13,300 nt of DNA from Verrucomicrobiales bacterium. GTDB lineage: Bacteria > Verrucomicrobiota > Verrucomicrobiia > Verrucomicrobiales > Verrucomicrobiaceae. Position 1 is the stretch's first letter. Each line of letters starts with the position of its first letter. The DNA lies in NCBI GenBank assembly GCA_003506995.1, contig DNXB01000484.1, forward strand, positions 1 to 13,300, given 5' to 3'. This document shows, in pieces, positions 1 through 7,069 of the stretch. The notes below the pieces were generated by a model that saw only the letters and a list, made by a program, of their open reading frames with translations, was not told where the DNA came from and did no database searches. Both the position numbers and the translations under genes were made by a program.

Positions 1-253
1 CGGCAAGGCGGCGGCCAGGGCGGCTTTCGAAAAAACCTTCAAGCTGATCGAGAACGAAGTTTTCAGTCTGCACGACATCGCGTGGACCGTCCTCACGGAT
101 GATGTGGTCACTTGTCACTACGAGTTCCGCTGGAAGGGCCTCATCAGCGGCCAGGAAGCCTCGGGCGGCGGGCGCGGTACCAGCATCCTGCGCAAGGTCG
201 ATGGCCGCTGGCTCATCGCGCACGAGCATCTCGGGCCTTATCCTCGCAAGTGA
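1..253 (+). CDS. NTF2-like (SnoaL/DUF4440-type) protein, 3' end only
   Basis: The reading frame is open from base 2 to a TGA at 251-253, giving the last 83 residues; the start lies outside the window. The tail reads FRWKG, then a glycine-rich turn, then ILRKVDGRWLIAHEHLGPYPRK. The pattern 'hydrophobic strand, K.dGrWlIaheH.S/G' is the usual C-terminal strand of cone-shaped NTF2-like proteins of the SnoaL, DUF4440 and ketosteroid-isomerase-like groups. Members act as small-molecule isomerases, cyclases or hydrolase-like enzymes, or simply bind ligands; the substrate cannot be inferred here. No catalytic residue can be assigned because the N-terminal half is missing. A short relic of a second gene of this type lies at 2019-2096, downstream of the next gene. 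Fold-level assignment is fairly safe, function is not. Confidence 0.75.
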   Translation, partial: GKAAARAAFEKTFKLIENEVFSLHDIAWTVLTDDVVTCHYEFRWKGLISGQEASGGGRGTSILRKVDGRWLIAHEHLGPYPRK

Positions 254-478
254 CGCCATGATTTGCCGTAGGACGAGTGTGGCGTTAGCCCGCTCGTCTT
301 TGGACGTGTCGTGCGCGTGATGAGGCTGCGAATGACCACTCGATGTGGCGCGGAGGTTGTTGAGTGCGCTCGACCCGCATTGAGCCGGGCGGGCTATCGC
401 CACCCCCGGCCTACATTCCCTGCTGGCCTTTTTTCCGCCAGCCCTTTACTCTCATCACCTCGTCCCTTTCACTGAACC
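254..478. other. Non-coding gap with hairpins
   Basis: This 225-base gap has no open frame with coding character. Besides the hairpin at 272-298, it contains a 6-bp dyad GCTGGC/GCCAGC at 422-442 enclosing a T6 run and followed by CCTTT, about 36 nt before the next start. It also has a GC-rich dyad GCCGGG/CCCGGC around 385-415. The region between 320 and 410 shows only short dyads. It should hold the promoter of the oxidoreductase gene at 479, but I see no convincing -35/-10 pair. Confidence 0.5.
272..301 (+). terminator. Candidate intrinsic terminator after the NTF2-like gene
   Basis: The arms GACGAG (272-277) and CTCGTC (293-298) pair perfectly. Inside them GGC and GCC pair around a GTTA tetraloop. 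The hairpin is followed by only three T residues (299-301), so termination may be weak. It begins 18 nt after the TGA of the NTF2-like gene. It could instead be a REP-like palindrome; the bases just before it are GTAG, as in the repeat found elsewhere in the window. Confidence 0.45.
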
Positions 479-1912
479 ATGAAAACACCTGAGACATCCC
501 CTCCATCATCCCGCCGTGGATTCGTCAAACAATCCGTCGCCGCTGGATTCGGCTTCACTTTTCTGCCCGCTTACCTGACCAGCGCACGCGCGGCTGACAA
601 TCCCAAGCTGCCGCCAAGCCGTCGCATCAATCTGGGCTGCATCGGCATCGGCGGGCGCGCAGGCAGTGTCATTCCCGGTCTGACGGCGGGAGGCATCGCC
701 ACACCGGTGGCCTTCACGGATGTGGATTTCGTCACGGCGAAGAGCTTGGAGAAAAACCTGAAGGCATTCCCGGAGGTGAAGCGCTTCCACGACTTCCGCG
801 AGATGCTCGACAAGATGGGCGGCGACATCGACGCCGTCAGCGTGGTGACGCCGGATCACACGCACTTCACCGCCGCGATTCACGCGATGGCCCTGGGCAA
901 GCATGTGTATGTGGAGAAGCCGCTCACGCACACCTTTGAGGAGGCGGAAATCCTCATGCGGGCGGAAAAGAAGTTCAAGGTGGTGACGCAGATGGGCAAC
1001 CAGGGGCACACCTCCGCAGGCGCGGATCAGTTCAAACAAATGCTCGCGGCGGGCATCGTGGATGACGTGGTGAAGATCGATGCGTGGAAATCGCCCTCTC
1101 TGTGGTTCATGACCGCGTCGGAGCGCATCCAGGGCTATCCGCCGGAGGAGGCGAAGCCCGAGTCGCTGAACTGGGATCTCTGGTGCGGTCCGCAGGAAGT
1201 GAAGCCCTTCAGCAAGATGTACCACCCCTTCAACTGGCGTGGTTTTCACCTGTATGGCGGCGGCATGTTTGGCGACTGGGGCGCGCACATCATTGATTTT
1301 TTCCATCACCATCTAAAGCTCGGCCTGCCCACGCGCATCACGCCGCTGGCGCTCGCGGATTACAATCGGGTGAGCTACCCGCTCAGTTCGGACATTCGCT
1401 TTGAGTTCCCTGAGCGTGGAGAAAAAATGCCCGCCGTGGAGCTTCACTGGAAAGCCGGCGGCGACACGAAAATCGAGATCGCGGAGAAATACGGCGATCC
1501 CGGCCAGGACGGCAAAACCTTCATCCCGAACCCAGGCGCTACAGGTTCGCTCCTGCACCGCAAACAAGGCGATTACCTCGTCCAGCGCGGCTCGCACGAC
1601 CGCCATTCGCTCGTCTATCCGCGATCCAAGATGGTCGAGTTCAAAGACGCGATGGCCTTGCACCCGCCGAAGCACAATCACTTCGAGAGCTTCGTCCACG
1701 CCTGCATGGGCAATGGTGCCACCGAGTCACCTTTCAGCGTCTCCGGCGTGCTGACGCAGGTGCTGAACCTGGGCACCATCGCCGAGTATTTGAACGTCGA
1801 TCTTCAGTTCGACCCGAAGACTAAGCGCTTCATCGGCAACGAGGAGGCCAACGCCCGCCTGGCAGGCCCTCCTCCACGCACTGAGTGGGCCGACTGCTAC
1901 AAGCTGGCCTAG
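479..1912 (+). CDS. Gfo/Idh/MocA family oxidoreductase, Tat-exported
   Basis: This 477-residue protein is a predicted NAD(P)-dependent oxidoreductase acting on sugars or sugar derivatives outside the cytoplasm. It opens with a twin-arginine signal, SRRGFVK at residues 11-17, a hydrophobic stretch, and a likely cleavage after ARA at 36-38. The Rossmann nucleotide-binding fold follows with GCIGIGGRAG from residue 53. The family signature EKP is at 146-148, where the lysine is normally catalytic. GDWGAHIID at 265-273 supplies the conserved Asp and His of the C-terminal substrate-binding domain. Export by Tat fits a protein that folds with its cofactor before secretion, as is common for this family in Planctomycetota and Verrucomicrobiota. 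The ATG at 479 is chosen because it gives the complete Tat motif; no Shine-Dalgarno precedes it. The substrate is unknown. Confidence 0.93.
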   Translation: MKTPETSPPSSRRGFVKQSVAAGFGFTFLPAYLTSARAADNPKLPPSRRINLGCIGIGGRAGSVIPGLTAGGIATPVAFTDVDFVTAKSLEKNLKAFPEVKRFHDFREMLDKMGGDIDAVSVVTPDHTHFTAAIHAMALGKHVYVEKPLTHTFEEAEILMRAEKKFKVVTQMGNQGHTSAGADQFKQMLAAGIVDDVVKIDAWKSPSLWFMTASERIQGYPPEEAKPESLNWDLWCGPQEVKPFSKMYHPFNWRGFHLYGGGMFGDWGAHIIDFFHHHLKLGLPTRITPLALADYNRVSYPLSSDIRFEFPERGEKMPAVELHWKAGGDTKIEIAEKYGDPGQDGKTFIPNPGATGSLLHRKQGDYLVQRGSHDRHSLVYPRSKMVEFKDAMALHPPKHNHFESFVHACMGNGATESPFSVSGVLTQVLNLGTIAEYLNVDLQFDPKTKRFIGNEEANARLAGPPPRTEWADCYKLA

Positions 1913-1931
1913 GCTACGGTGCCTGCTTTTT

Positions 1932-2003
1932 TTCGCCGCAAAGGAACTCAAGGATCGCAAAAAAGGACGGATCAAAACCCTCTATGCGTTCTTTCGCGGC
2001 AAA
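1932..2003. repeat. Imperfect inverted repeat
   Basis: The arm TTCGCCGCAAAGGAAC (1932-1947) and the reverse complement of GTTCTTTCGCGGCAAA (1988-2003) match at 13 of 16 positions. They enclose about 40 purine-rich bases. The left arm is preceded by seven or more T residues. The arrangement resembles decayed short palindromic repeats that are rich in CGCAAAG motifs in many environmental genomes; that likeness is from memory and was not searched. It could also act as a weak terminator for the oxidoreductase gene, whose stop is 20 nt upstream. Confidence 0.4.
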
Positions 2004-2018
2004 TCCAGCTTTCCACGC

Positions 2019-2096
2019 TCTACAATTCTGCTCCAGATCCATGATAGCTGGCTCATCGCTCATGAGCATCTCGGGCCTTATCTACGGAAGTCATGA
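2019..2096 (+). pseudogene. Relic of the C-terminus of an NTF2-like gene
   Basis: The frame ending at TGA 2094-2096 reads STILLQIHDSWLIAHEHLGP followed by YLRKS. This aligns without gaps to the end of the gene at 1-253 (TSILRKVDGRWLIAHEHLGP, YPRK). The best-conserved stretch, GCTGGCTCATCGC through GGGCCTTATC, covers about 36 bases with two differences, both synonymous (GCG/GCT, CAC/CAT). Upstream of 2019 the similarity stops and no start codon fits, so this is a fragment rather than a gene. It is a direct repeat flanking the Gfo/Idh/MocA gene. It ends 12 nt before the next ATG. Confidence 0.7.
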
Positions 2097-2108
2097 ACCA
2101 TCTACACC

Positions 2109-3104
2109 ATGAAGGCTCTTCTCACTCTCATTTGGCTGTTTCTGTCCGCACCGTGGTCCGTCGCTCTCGACCCGTTCTTTCCACCCGAGCAGTGGAAAGA
2201 ATACCAGCAACGCATCATCAAAGGGCGGGAACATGAGCAACCCGTTTGGCAACGTCCAAGTCCCGGAACCAGCCCCGCTGTCGCGATCCAAACTCTGATC
2301 CTGCCGGAGCTTGAGGTAAAGGATGCCACGATCGAAGCGGCTTTTGATGCGTGGCAGCAAGCCTGTGAGAAGTGTGGGGTGAAGGTTCGTGTTTATCTGG
2401 AGCCTGCGGTGCTGAGAAACCGGCCCGTGATCACTCATGCCGCCAAAGGGGAGACTGCGGCGAGAGCACTTTCATTTATCGAGAACCTAAGCCTCGCCCG
2501 CGTGAAGCTGGTCAACGATCATTTCCTCGCTGGCACATCGAACAGCCTCGATCCTCACGAGCTGCACTTCCGTGTTTGGGTCTTGAGCGAGGAAGCTGCC
2601 CGGCTGCTTGGTTTCCATCAAGCATCGGCTTCGAATGGGGCATGGTGTGACGCGGATGCGTTGCTAAAAAAGAACGGCGCTGCAGCCCCCCAGGGAACTT
2701 ACGCTGACTATAATCGTGAACTGCGCGCCCTGGTTGCAATCAACACTTCGGTGACACTTGATGCGCTGTCAGCGTTGATCAAAGAAACCGAGGCTCAGGT
2801 GAAAATTGGGCAGTTCAAGGACAAAGGCGTGATTCAAATGGATGGCTACAGTTTGGCGGTTCGTCCACATCGGCTTCGGAAGGAAAACGCAGTCAAAATA
2901 CGCGCTCGATTCAAGGGCGGTGACGGGAGGCTGGTTCCCTTCGCTGCCAATACGGAATCCTGGGCCGAGTCTCGCGGCTTTGTCTCGCCCGCTGGTGGCG
3001 CGGCATGGCTTGATCTTGAGTCATCCACGCTGTGGCTTCGCAGCAAGCCGGATCATTTGGATGAATTTGTGAAGCAACTGCGTGAAGCGGATCAACAACG
3101 ATGA
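2109..3104 (+). CDS. Secreted protein of unknown function with a possible STN-like segment
   Basis: I do not recognise this 331-residue protein with certainty. Residues 1-19 form a Sec signal peptide (MKALL, hydrophobic core, likely cut after SVA). From about residue 58 the pattern 'ILPELEVKDATIEAAFDAWQ', then a polar stretch, 'VITHAAKGETAARALSFIEN', then 'ARVKLVNDHFLAG' follows the layout of secretin/TonB short N-terminal (STN-like) domains. That layout is a strand with the phrase 'l.v.datl.eaf..', then 'pvt....g.ta.eAL..i..l....v...' and a closing strand. Similar domains occur singly in many secreted planctomycete and verrucomicrobial proteins. The C-terminal half has no motif I can name. 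The stop codon overlaps the next start (ATGA), so the two are probably translated together and the protein may assist the FAD enzyme. No Shine-Dalgarno is visible. Confidence 0.75.
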   Translation: MKALLTLIWLFLSAPWSVALDPFFPPEQWKEYQQRIIKGREHEQPVWQRPSPGTSPAVAIQTLILPELEVKDATIEAAFDAWQQACEKCGVKVRVYLEPAVLRNRPVITHAAKGETAARALSFIENLSLARVKLVNDHFLAGTSNSLDPHELHFRVWVLSEEAARLLGFHQASASNGAWCDADALLKKNGAAAPQGTYADYNRELRALVAINTSVTLDALSALIKETEAQVKIGQFKDKGVIQMDGYSLAVRPHRLRKENAVKIRARFKGGDGRLVPFAANTESWAESRGFVSPAGGAAWLDLESSTLWLRSKPDHLDEFVKQLREADQQR

Positions 3105-4696
3105 CCACTCCGCTCAGGCATCTTTGCCTACTTTTTGCGATTTTTTGCGGCCATTCCCTCGCGCAGGACATCGTCATCTACGGTGGCACGCCGGGCGGCA
3201 TCTCTGCGGCCATTTCAGCGGCGAGGATGGGCCGTGAGATCACGCTGCTCGAATACAACGACCACATCGGCGGCATGACGACGAGCGGACTCGGCAAAAG
3301 CGACATTGAAAACCGCGCGATGATCGGCGGCATCTTCAAAGAGTTCGTCGCAGGTGTGCTGGAGCATTATGTGACGAAATATGGCGCGGAGCACGAGAAC
3401 ACCAAACTCTGCCAGGATGGCTACTACGCCGAGCCGCATGTGGCGGAGAAGGTCTTCGAGGCGATGCTCGCCAAGGAGGCGAATATCACGGTGATGAAAG
3501 GCTGGAGGCTGCAATCGGCTCAAGTCAGCAACAACAAGCTGCGGGGCATCACGGTCGTGAATCGTGAGAGTGGCGATGAGAAACGCCTCGATGCGAAAGT
3601 CTTCATCGACGCCACTTACGAAGGCGATTTGTATGCTGCTGCTGGAGCGAAGTTTCGGCTTGGCCGCGAGTCGAAGACCGAGTTCGGCGAGGAACACGCA
3701 GGTGTCGTCTATTTCGACTATCAGACGCACGAGTTTCTGCCCGGCAGCACGGGCGCTGCTGCGACTGACCTGCCCGCCTACACTTACCGGCTGTGTTTGA
3801 CCAAGGATCCGCAGAATGCGGCGCACATGACCGAGCCGCCAGCGGGCTACGACCGCAAAGATTACCTCGGTTACTTTGACGATCTCAAAGCAGGCCGTCT
3901 CGCGGGGCCAAAGGTCTTCAAGCCGGGGCGTGGCTACAATCCGAAGCACTTCGACACACTCGTGCGCGCTTTGTCTGTCGCCGACATTCCGAACAACAAG
4001 CATGATGTGAACATCAACCCCCGTCCACTCGGCTTTCCATTCCCCGAGGAGAATCGCGGCTACATCGAAGGCGATGAAGCCACGCGGGAGCGCATCCGCC
4101 AGCGGCATCGCAGCCTCGTGCTCGGACTGCTGTGGTTTTTGCAAAACGATCCCGAGGTGCCGGAGGCGCATCGAGCGCTGGCGAATGAGATGCATTTGCC
4201 GAAGGACGAGTTCACCGACAACGCGCACTTCCCCTGGCAGCTCTATGTGCGCGAGGGCCGCCGTCTCGTCGGCGAATACACGCTCACGCAGCACGACATC
4301 ACCGGCAAAGGCCAGGGGCCGAAACATCACACCGACAGCGTCGCCGTCGGCGAGTTCCCCATCGACAGCTTCCCCTGTCGCAAACGCCAGCCCGGCGACA
4401 CGCTCGTGCTCGAAGGCTACCTCGGCATGCTCGACTACATCACGCGGCCTTACGAGATTCCGTATCGCATCATGATCCCGGAGAAGATCGACGGCCTCAT
4501 CGTCCCCGTCGCCGCCAGCACCACGCACGTCGCCTTCTCCAGCATCCGCATGGAGCCGACGTGGATGGCGCTCGGCCAAGCCGCCGGTGTCGCCGCGCAT
4601 CTCACGATTCAAAACGAGGTCGCGCCGCGCAAGCTGCCGCTGCAGGAGCTCCAATCACGACTTGTCGAGCAAGGACAGGTCATCCGTCACAAGTAG
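3101..4696 (+). CDS. Secreted FAD-dependent oxidoreductase (FAD_oxidored type)
   Basis: The 531-residue product has a Sec signal peptide ending near LAQ (20-22). Directly after it comes the FAD-binding Rossmann start DIVIYGGTPGGISAA (23-37), with the ribose-binding acidic residue expected at E51 at the end of the second strand. The family phrase GGMTTSGLG is at 57-65 and DATYEGD at 170-176. The C-terminal part PEKIDGLIVPVAASTTHVAF followed by RMEPTWMALGQAAGVAA is the typical closing FAD-contact region. This group (Pfam FAD_oxidored) is abundant in Planctomycetota and Verrucomicrobiota and is presumed to oxidise sugars or other organics; the substrate is not known. The ATG overlaps the stop of the previous gene by 4 nt, which supports the start. 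Its TAG stop belongs to the repeat at 4693. Confidence 0.92.
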   Translation: MTTPLRHLCLLFAIFCGHSLAQDIVIYGGTPGGISAAISAARMGREITLLEYNDHIGGMTTSGLGKSDIENRAMIGGIFKEFVAGVLEHYVTKYGAEHENTKLCQDGYYAEPHVAEKVFEAMLAKEANITVMKGWRLQSAQVSNNKLRGITVVNRESGDEKRLDAKVFIDATYEGDLYAAAGAKFRLGRESKTEFGEEHAGVVYFDYQTHEFLPGSTGAAATDLPAYTYRLCLTKDPQNAAHMTEPPAGYDRKDYLGYFDDLKAGRLAGPKVFKPGRGYNPKHFDTLVRALSVADIPNNKHDVNINPRPLGFPFPEENRGYIEGDEATRERIRQRHRSLVLGLLWFLQNDPEVPEAHRALANEMHLPKDEFTDNAHFPWQLYVREGRRLVGEYTLTQHDITGKGQGPKHHTDSVAVGEFPIDSFPCRKRQPGDTLVLEGYLGMLDYITRPYEIPYRIMIPEKIDGLIVPVAASTTHVAFSSIRMEPTWMALGQAAGVAAHLTIQNEVAPRKLPLQELQSRLVEQGQVIRHK

Positions 4697-4754
4697 CTTC
4701 GATTGTTAATCGAAGCCGAACCACCCGATCCATTCGATTAACAATCAAATCTAC
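4693..4754 (+). repeat. Two-hairpin palindromic repeat, copy A
   Basis: This copy begins with GTAG, whose TAG is the stop codon of the FAD oxidoreductase. Hairpin 1 (4696-4716) has arms GCTTCGATT and AATCGAAGC around loop GTT. A spacer, CCGAACCACCCGATCC, follows. Hairpin 2 (4732-4750) has arms ATTCGATT and AATCAAAT with one mismatch, around loop AAC. The element ends in ATCTAC one base before the ATG at 4756. Loops GTT and AAC are complementary, and they differ together from the GGC and GCC loops of copies B and C. Confidence 0.85.
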
Positions 4755-4755
4755 C

Positions 4756-5529
4756 ATGAAATGCCTTCTCAGCCTCATCGTCTCCCTCTTCGCGCTGCCT
4801 TTGCTCGGGCAGGAGCCTTTGCCCAAGAAAGCCGAAATCTTCGAGATCGAGGGCCACAAAGCCGTGCTCTATGCAGCGCCGAAACCAGCTGAGGGGAAGC
4901 CGTGGCTGTGGTATGCCCCGACCTTGAATGGCGGCGTCTCGCTGGCGGGGCGCAAGATGTATCTCGAGGCATTCATGAAAGCGGGCATCAGTCTCGCGGG
5001 CTTCGACCTCGGCGAAGTGCGCGGCTCACCGGCGAGCACGGCGAAGTTCACGCTCTTTTACGATGCAATGGTGAAACGCGGCTTTTCCGCGAAGCCGATC
5101 CTGCTCGGTCAAAGCCGAGGCGGCATGATGACGCTGGCCTGGGCGTTTCGGAATCCAGACAAAGTGCGTGCTTGGGTGGGCATCTATCCCGTCTGCAATC
5201 TCGCGAGCTGGCCGCTGAAGAACTCGAAGCCGCAAACGCTCGCCGACTTCGCCATGACCGAGACTGAACTCGTCGCGAAGCTCAGCGAATTCAACCCCAT
5301 CGACAACCTCGCCGGGCTCGCCGCGAACAAAGTGCCGATGTTCGCCGTGCATGGCGATAACGATGTCGTGGTGCCGTATGATTTGAACACCAAGCTGCTC
5401 AAAGAACGCTACGAAGCTGCTGGCGGACAGATCAGCGTGAAAGTCATCCCCGGCGAGGGCCACAAGGTCGGCCCGTCGTTCTTCGAGTGCCAGGAGCTGG
5501 TCGATTTCGTGATCAAGCACGCGCAGTAG
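4756..5529 (+). CDS. Secreted alpha/beta hydrolase
   Basis: The 257-residue product is a predicted secreted alpha/beta hydrolase, probably an esterase. Residues 1-19 are a Sec signal peptide (MKCLLS, hydrophobic core, LLGQ). The nucleophile elbow is GQSRGG with Ser120. The acid is likely D203 in HGDNDVVVP, and the base is H236 in PGEGHKV, giving the full triad in the normal order. WYAPTLNGG in the early part probably forms the oxyanion strand. Deacetylation or another de-esterification of a glycan would fit the neighbouring sulfatases, but this is inference from context. The frame is open upstream to 4561, but that extension runs through the previous gene and the repeat. The ATG at 4756 is chosen because it gives a clean signal peptide. 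It has no Shine-Dalgarno and sits one base after repeat copy A. Confidence 0.9.
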   Translation: MKCLLSLIVSLFALPLLGQEPLPKKAEIFEIEGHKAVLYAAPKPAEGKPWLWYAPTLNGGVSLAGRKMYLEAFMKAGISLAGFDLGEVRGSPASTAKFTLFYDAMVKRGFSAKPILLGQSRGGMMTLAWAFRNPDKVRAWVGIYPVCNLASWPLKNSKPQTLADFAMTETELVAKLSEFNPIDNLAGLAANKVPMFAVHGDNDVVVPYDLNTKLLKERYEAAGGQISVKVIPGEGHKVGPSFFECQELVDFVIKHAQ

Positions 5530-5677
5530 CGGCAGGAAATCGAAAGCGTTGCGTCAAGATGGTTCATGTCAGTTCAAGATTGGGCATCAAATGTAGGGCC
5601 CGCATGGTCGATTGGTGTAGGAAGGCCGATGGGATGCTTCGTTGCAGGAGGAGTTCCCAACTCGCTCCATTCATGTC
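5530..5677. other. Gap between hydrolase and arylsulfatase without a clear repeat
   Basis: This 148-base junction lacks a clear copy of the two-hairpin repeat that fills the other junctions of the cluster. It contains GGAGGAG at 5647-5653, about 24 nt before the chosen ATG, and a minimal ATG-TCA-TGA at 5673-5681 overlapping the start. A promoter for the sulfatase genes may lie here, but I see no convincing boxes. Confidence 0.4.
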
Positions 5678-7006
5678 ATGAAATTCCGTCGGCTCATCAT
5701 CGCTCTCAGCCTCGTGCTGGCTCACGCCTTTGCAGAGGTGCCGAACGTCATCGTCATCCTCGCCGATGACATGGGCGCGGGGGATGTGGCGGCATTCAAT
5801 GGCGGTCGCAATCGCACACCGAACATCGACAAGCTCGTCAGCGAGGGGCTGTGGTTTGAGCGGGCGTATTCGGGGGCGCCCGTGTGTGCGCCTTCGCGGG
5901 CGGCGCTGCTGACGGGGAGGTATCCGCATCGCACGGGCGTGGTTTCGCTCGCGCTGGACAAGGAGCTGGAGCTGACGCGGCTGAAGCGCGATGAAATGAC
6001 GGTGGCGGACGTCTTTGCGGCGAATGGCTGGCGCACGGGTCTCGTTGGCAAATGGCACACGGGCCTGGGCGAGGGCTTTGGGCCGGTGGCGCGAGGATTT
6101 CAGGAAGTCGCCTGCTTCCACGGGTCGGACGGCGGCGGCTATCATAGCTACATCCTGCACACGGACGACCGCATGGCGGAAAAACCGCGTCCGCAGGATC
6201 GCTACCTCACCGATGAGCTGAACCAGCGCGCCATCGCCTTTGTGCGGCGTCATGCGCAGGAGCCGTTCTTTCTGCACCTCGCCCACTACGCGCCGCATCG
6301 GCCGCTTCAGGCGCCGGAGGAGATCATCGAGCCGTATTTGCAAGCCGGATTCGACCGCGAGACCGCCACGGTCTATGCCATGATCGAGGTCATGGATCGC
6401 GGCATCGGCGAGCTGATGCGCGAGCTCGACACGCTGGGCCTGCGCGAGCGCACGCTCATCCTCTTTGCCAGTGACAACGGCCCCGATCCGCTCGTCGCAC
6501 CGAGATTCAACCATGACCTGCGCGGCACCAAATACGAGGTGCATGAAGGCGGCATCCGCGTGCCTTTCATCGCCCGCTGGCCCGGCGTGATCAAGCCGGG
6601 CAAAACTTCTGCGATGATTCATTTCACCGACGTGCTGCCGACGCTCGTCGAACTGTGCGGACTCAAGCACACGCCGAAGCCTCCGCTCGATGGCCGCAGC
6701 TTTGCGGGCCTGCTCAAAACGGGCGCGGACTTTGCCACGCCGGTCCGTTTCTGGCAGTGGAACCGCCAAGAGCCCAACCACACGCACAACGCCGCCATGC
6801 GCGACGGCCCGTGGAAGCTTGTGAAACCCTTTGTCACCAAAAACAAGATTGCTGGCGATTCCGATCTGCCCCACGCGCTCTACCATCTCGACAACGATCC
6901 CGCCGAAGCCGCCGACCTCGCCACCCAACAACCCGAACGCCTGAAAACCATGCGTGAAGCCCTCGACACCTGGAGCCGCGAGGTGGAGCGTGATCGCACC
7001 CGGTAG
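5678..7006 (+). CDS. Secreted arylsulfatase (formylglycine-dependent, family S1)
   Basis: The 442-residue protein hydrolyses sulfate esters after maturation of a cysteine to formylglycine. A Sec signal peptide (1-19, ending AFA) leads directly into PNVIVILADDMG, where D30 and D31 bind the metal ion. The maturation motif is C70-A-P-S-R74 followed by AALLTGR. GKWHTG supplies the usual Lys and His, although GKWHLG is more common. FASDNGPD and GGIRVPFIARWPG are the standard later motifs, and the protein ends in the small C-terminal subdomain. All catalytic motifs are intact. The ATG at 5678 gives the signal peptide; a TTG at 5642 would extend it by 12 polar residues and is less likely. GGAGGAG at 5647-5653 is too far from the ATG to serve it. 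No maturation enzyme is encoded in the window. The TAG stop is inside repeat copy B. Confidence 0.93.
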   Translation: MKFRRLIIALSLVLAHAFAEVPNVIVILADDMGAGDVAAFNGGRNRTPNIDKLVSEGLWFERAYSGAPVCAPSRAALLTGRYPHRTGVVSLALDKELELTRLKRDEMTVADVFAANGWRTGLVGKWHTGLGEGFGPVARGFQEVACFHGSDGGGYHSYILHTDDRMAEKPRPQDRYLTDELNQRAIAFVRRHAQEPFFLHLAHYAPHRPLQAPEEIIEPYLQAGFDRETATVYAMIEVMDRGIGELMRELDTLGLRERTLILFASDNGPDPLVAPRFNHDLRGTKYEVHEGGIRVPFIARWPGVIKPGKTSAMIHFTDVLPTLVELCGLKHTPKPPLDGRSFAGLLKTGADFATPVRFWQWNRQEPNHTHNAAMRDGPWKLVKPFVTKNKIAGDSDLPHALYHLDNDPAEAADLATQQPERLKTMREALDTWSREVERDRTR

Positions 7007-7065
7007 ATTCGGTTGGCAACCGAAGCCGAACGTCCCCAACCGATTCGATTGCCAATCGAATCTAC
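7003..7065 (+). repeat. Two-hairpin palindromic repeat, copy B
   Basis: This 63-bp copy is the most complete. It starts GTAGATTCG and ends CGAATCTAC, which are exact reverse complements, so the whole element is one imperfect palindrome. The first TAG (7004-7006) is the stop codon of the arylsulfatase. Hairpin 1 (7008-7024) has arms TTCGGTT and AACCGAA around loop GGC. Hairpin 2 (7042-7062) has arms GATTCGATT and AATCGAATC around loop GCC. The spacer contains CCGAACGTCCCCAACC. It ends 4 nt before the next ATG. Confidence 0.9.
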
Positions 7066-7069
7066 TTTT

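Noticed and set aside
3215..4654. Antisense open frame of 479 codons opposite the FAD oxidoreductase
   Set aside because: The + strand has all FAD-binding motifs. The antisense product has no motif, signal peptide or plausible start context.
4561..4755. Upstream extension of the alpha/beta hydrolase frame
   Set aside because: It runs through the end of the FAD oxidoreductase and the repeat, and would bury the signal peptide. Similar extensions at 7013-7069 and 7999-8442 were rejected for the same reason.
5526..5552. Possible sixth copy of the repeat after the hydrolase stop (GTAGC, then AATCGAAAGCG)
   Set aside because: Only the GTAGC start and an AATCGAA block agree. There is no paired left arm and no second hairpin, so chance is as likely as decay.
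5642..5677. TTG start for the arylsulfatase at 5642
   Set aside because: It adds 12 polar residues before a clean Sec signal peptide, and the GGAGGAG lies inside this extension rather than before it.
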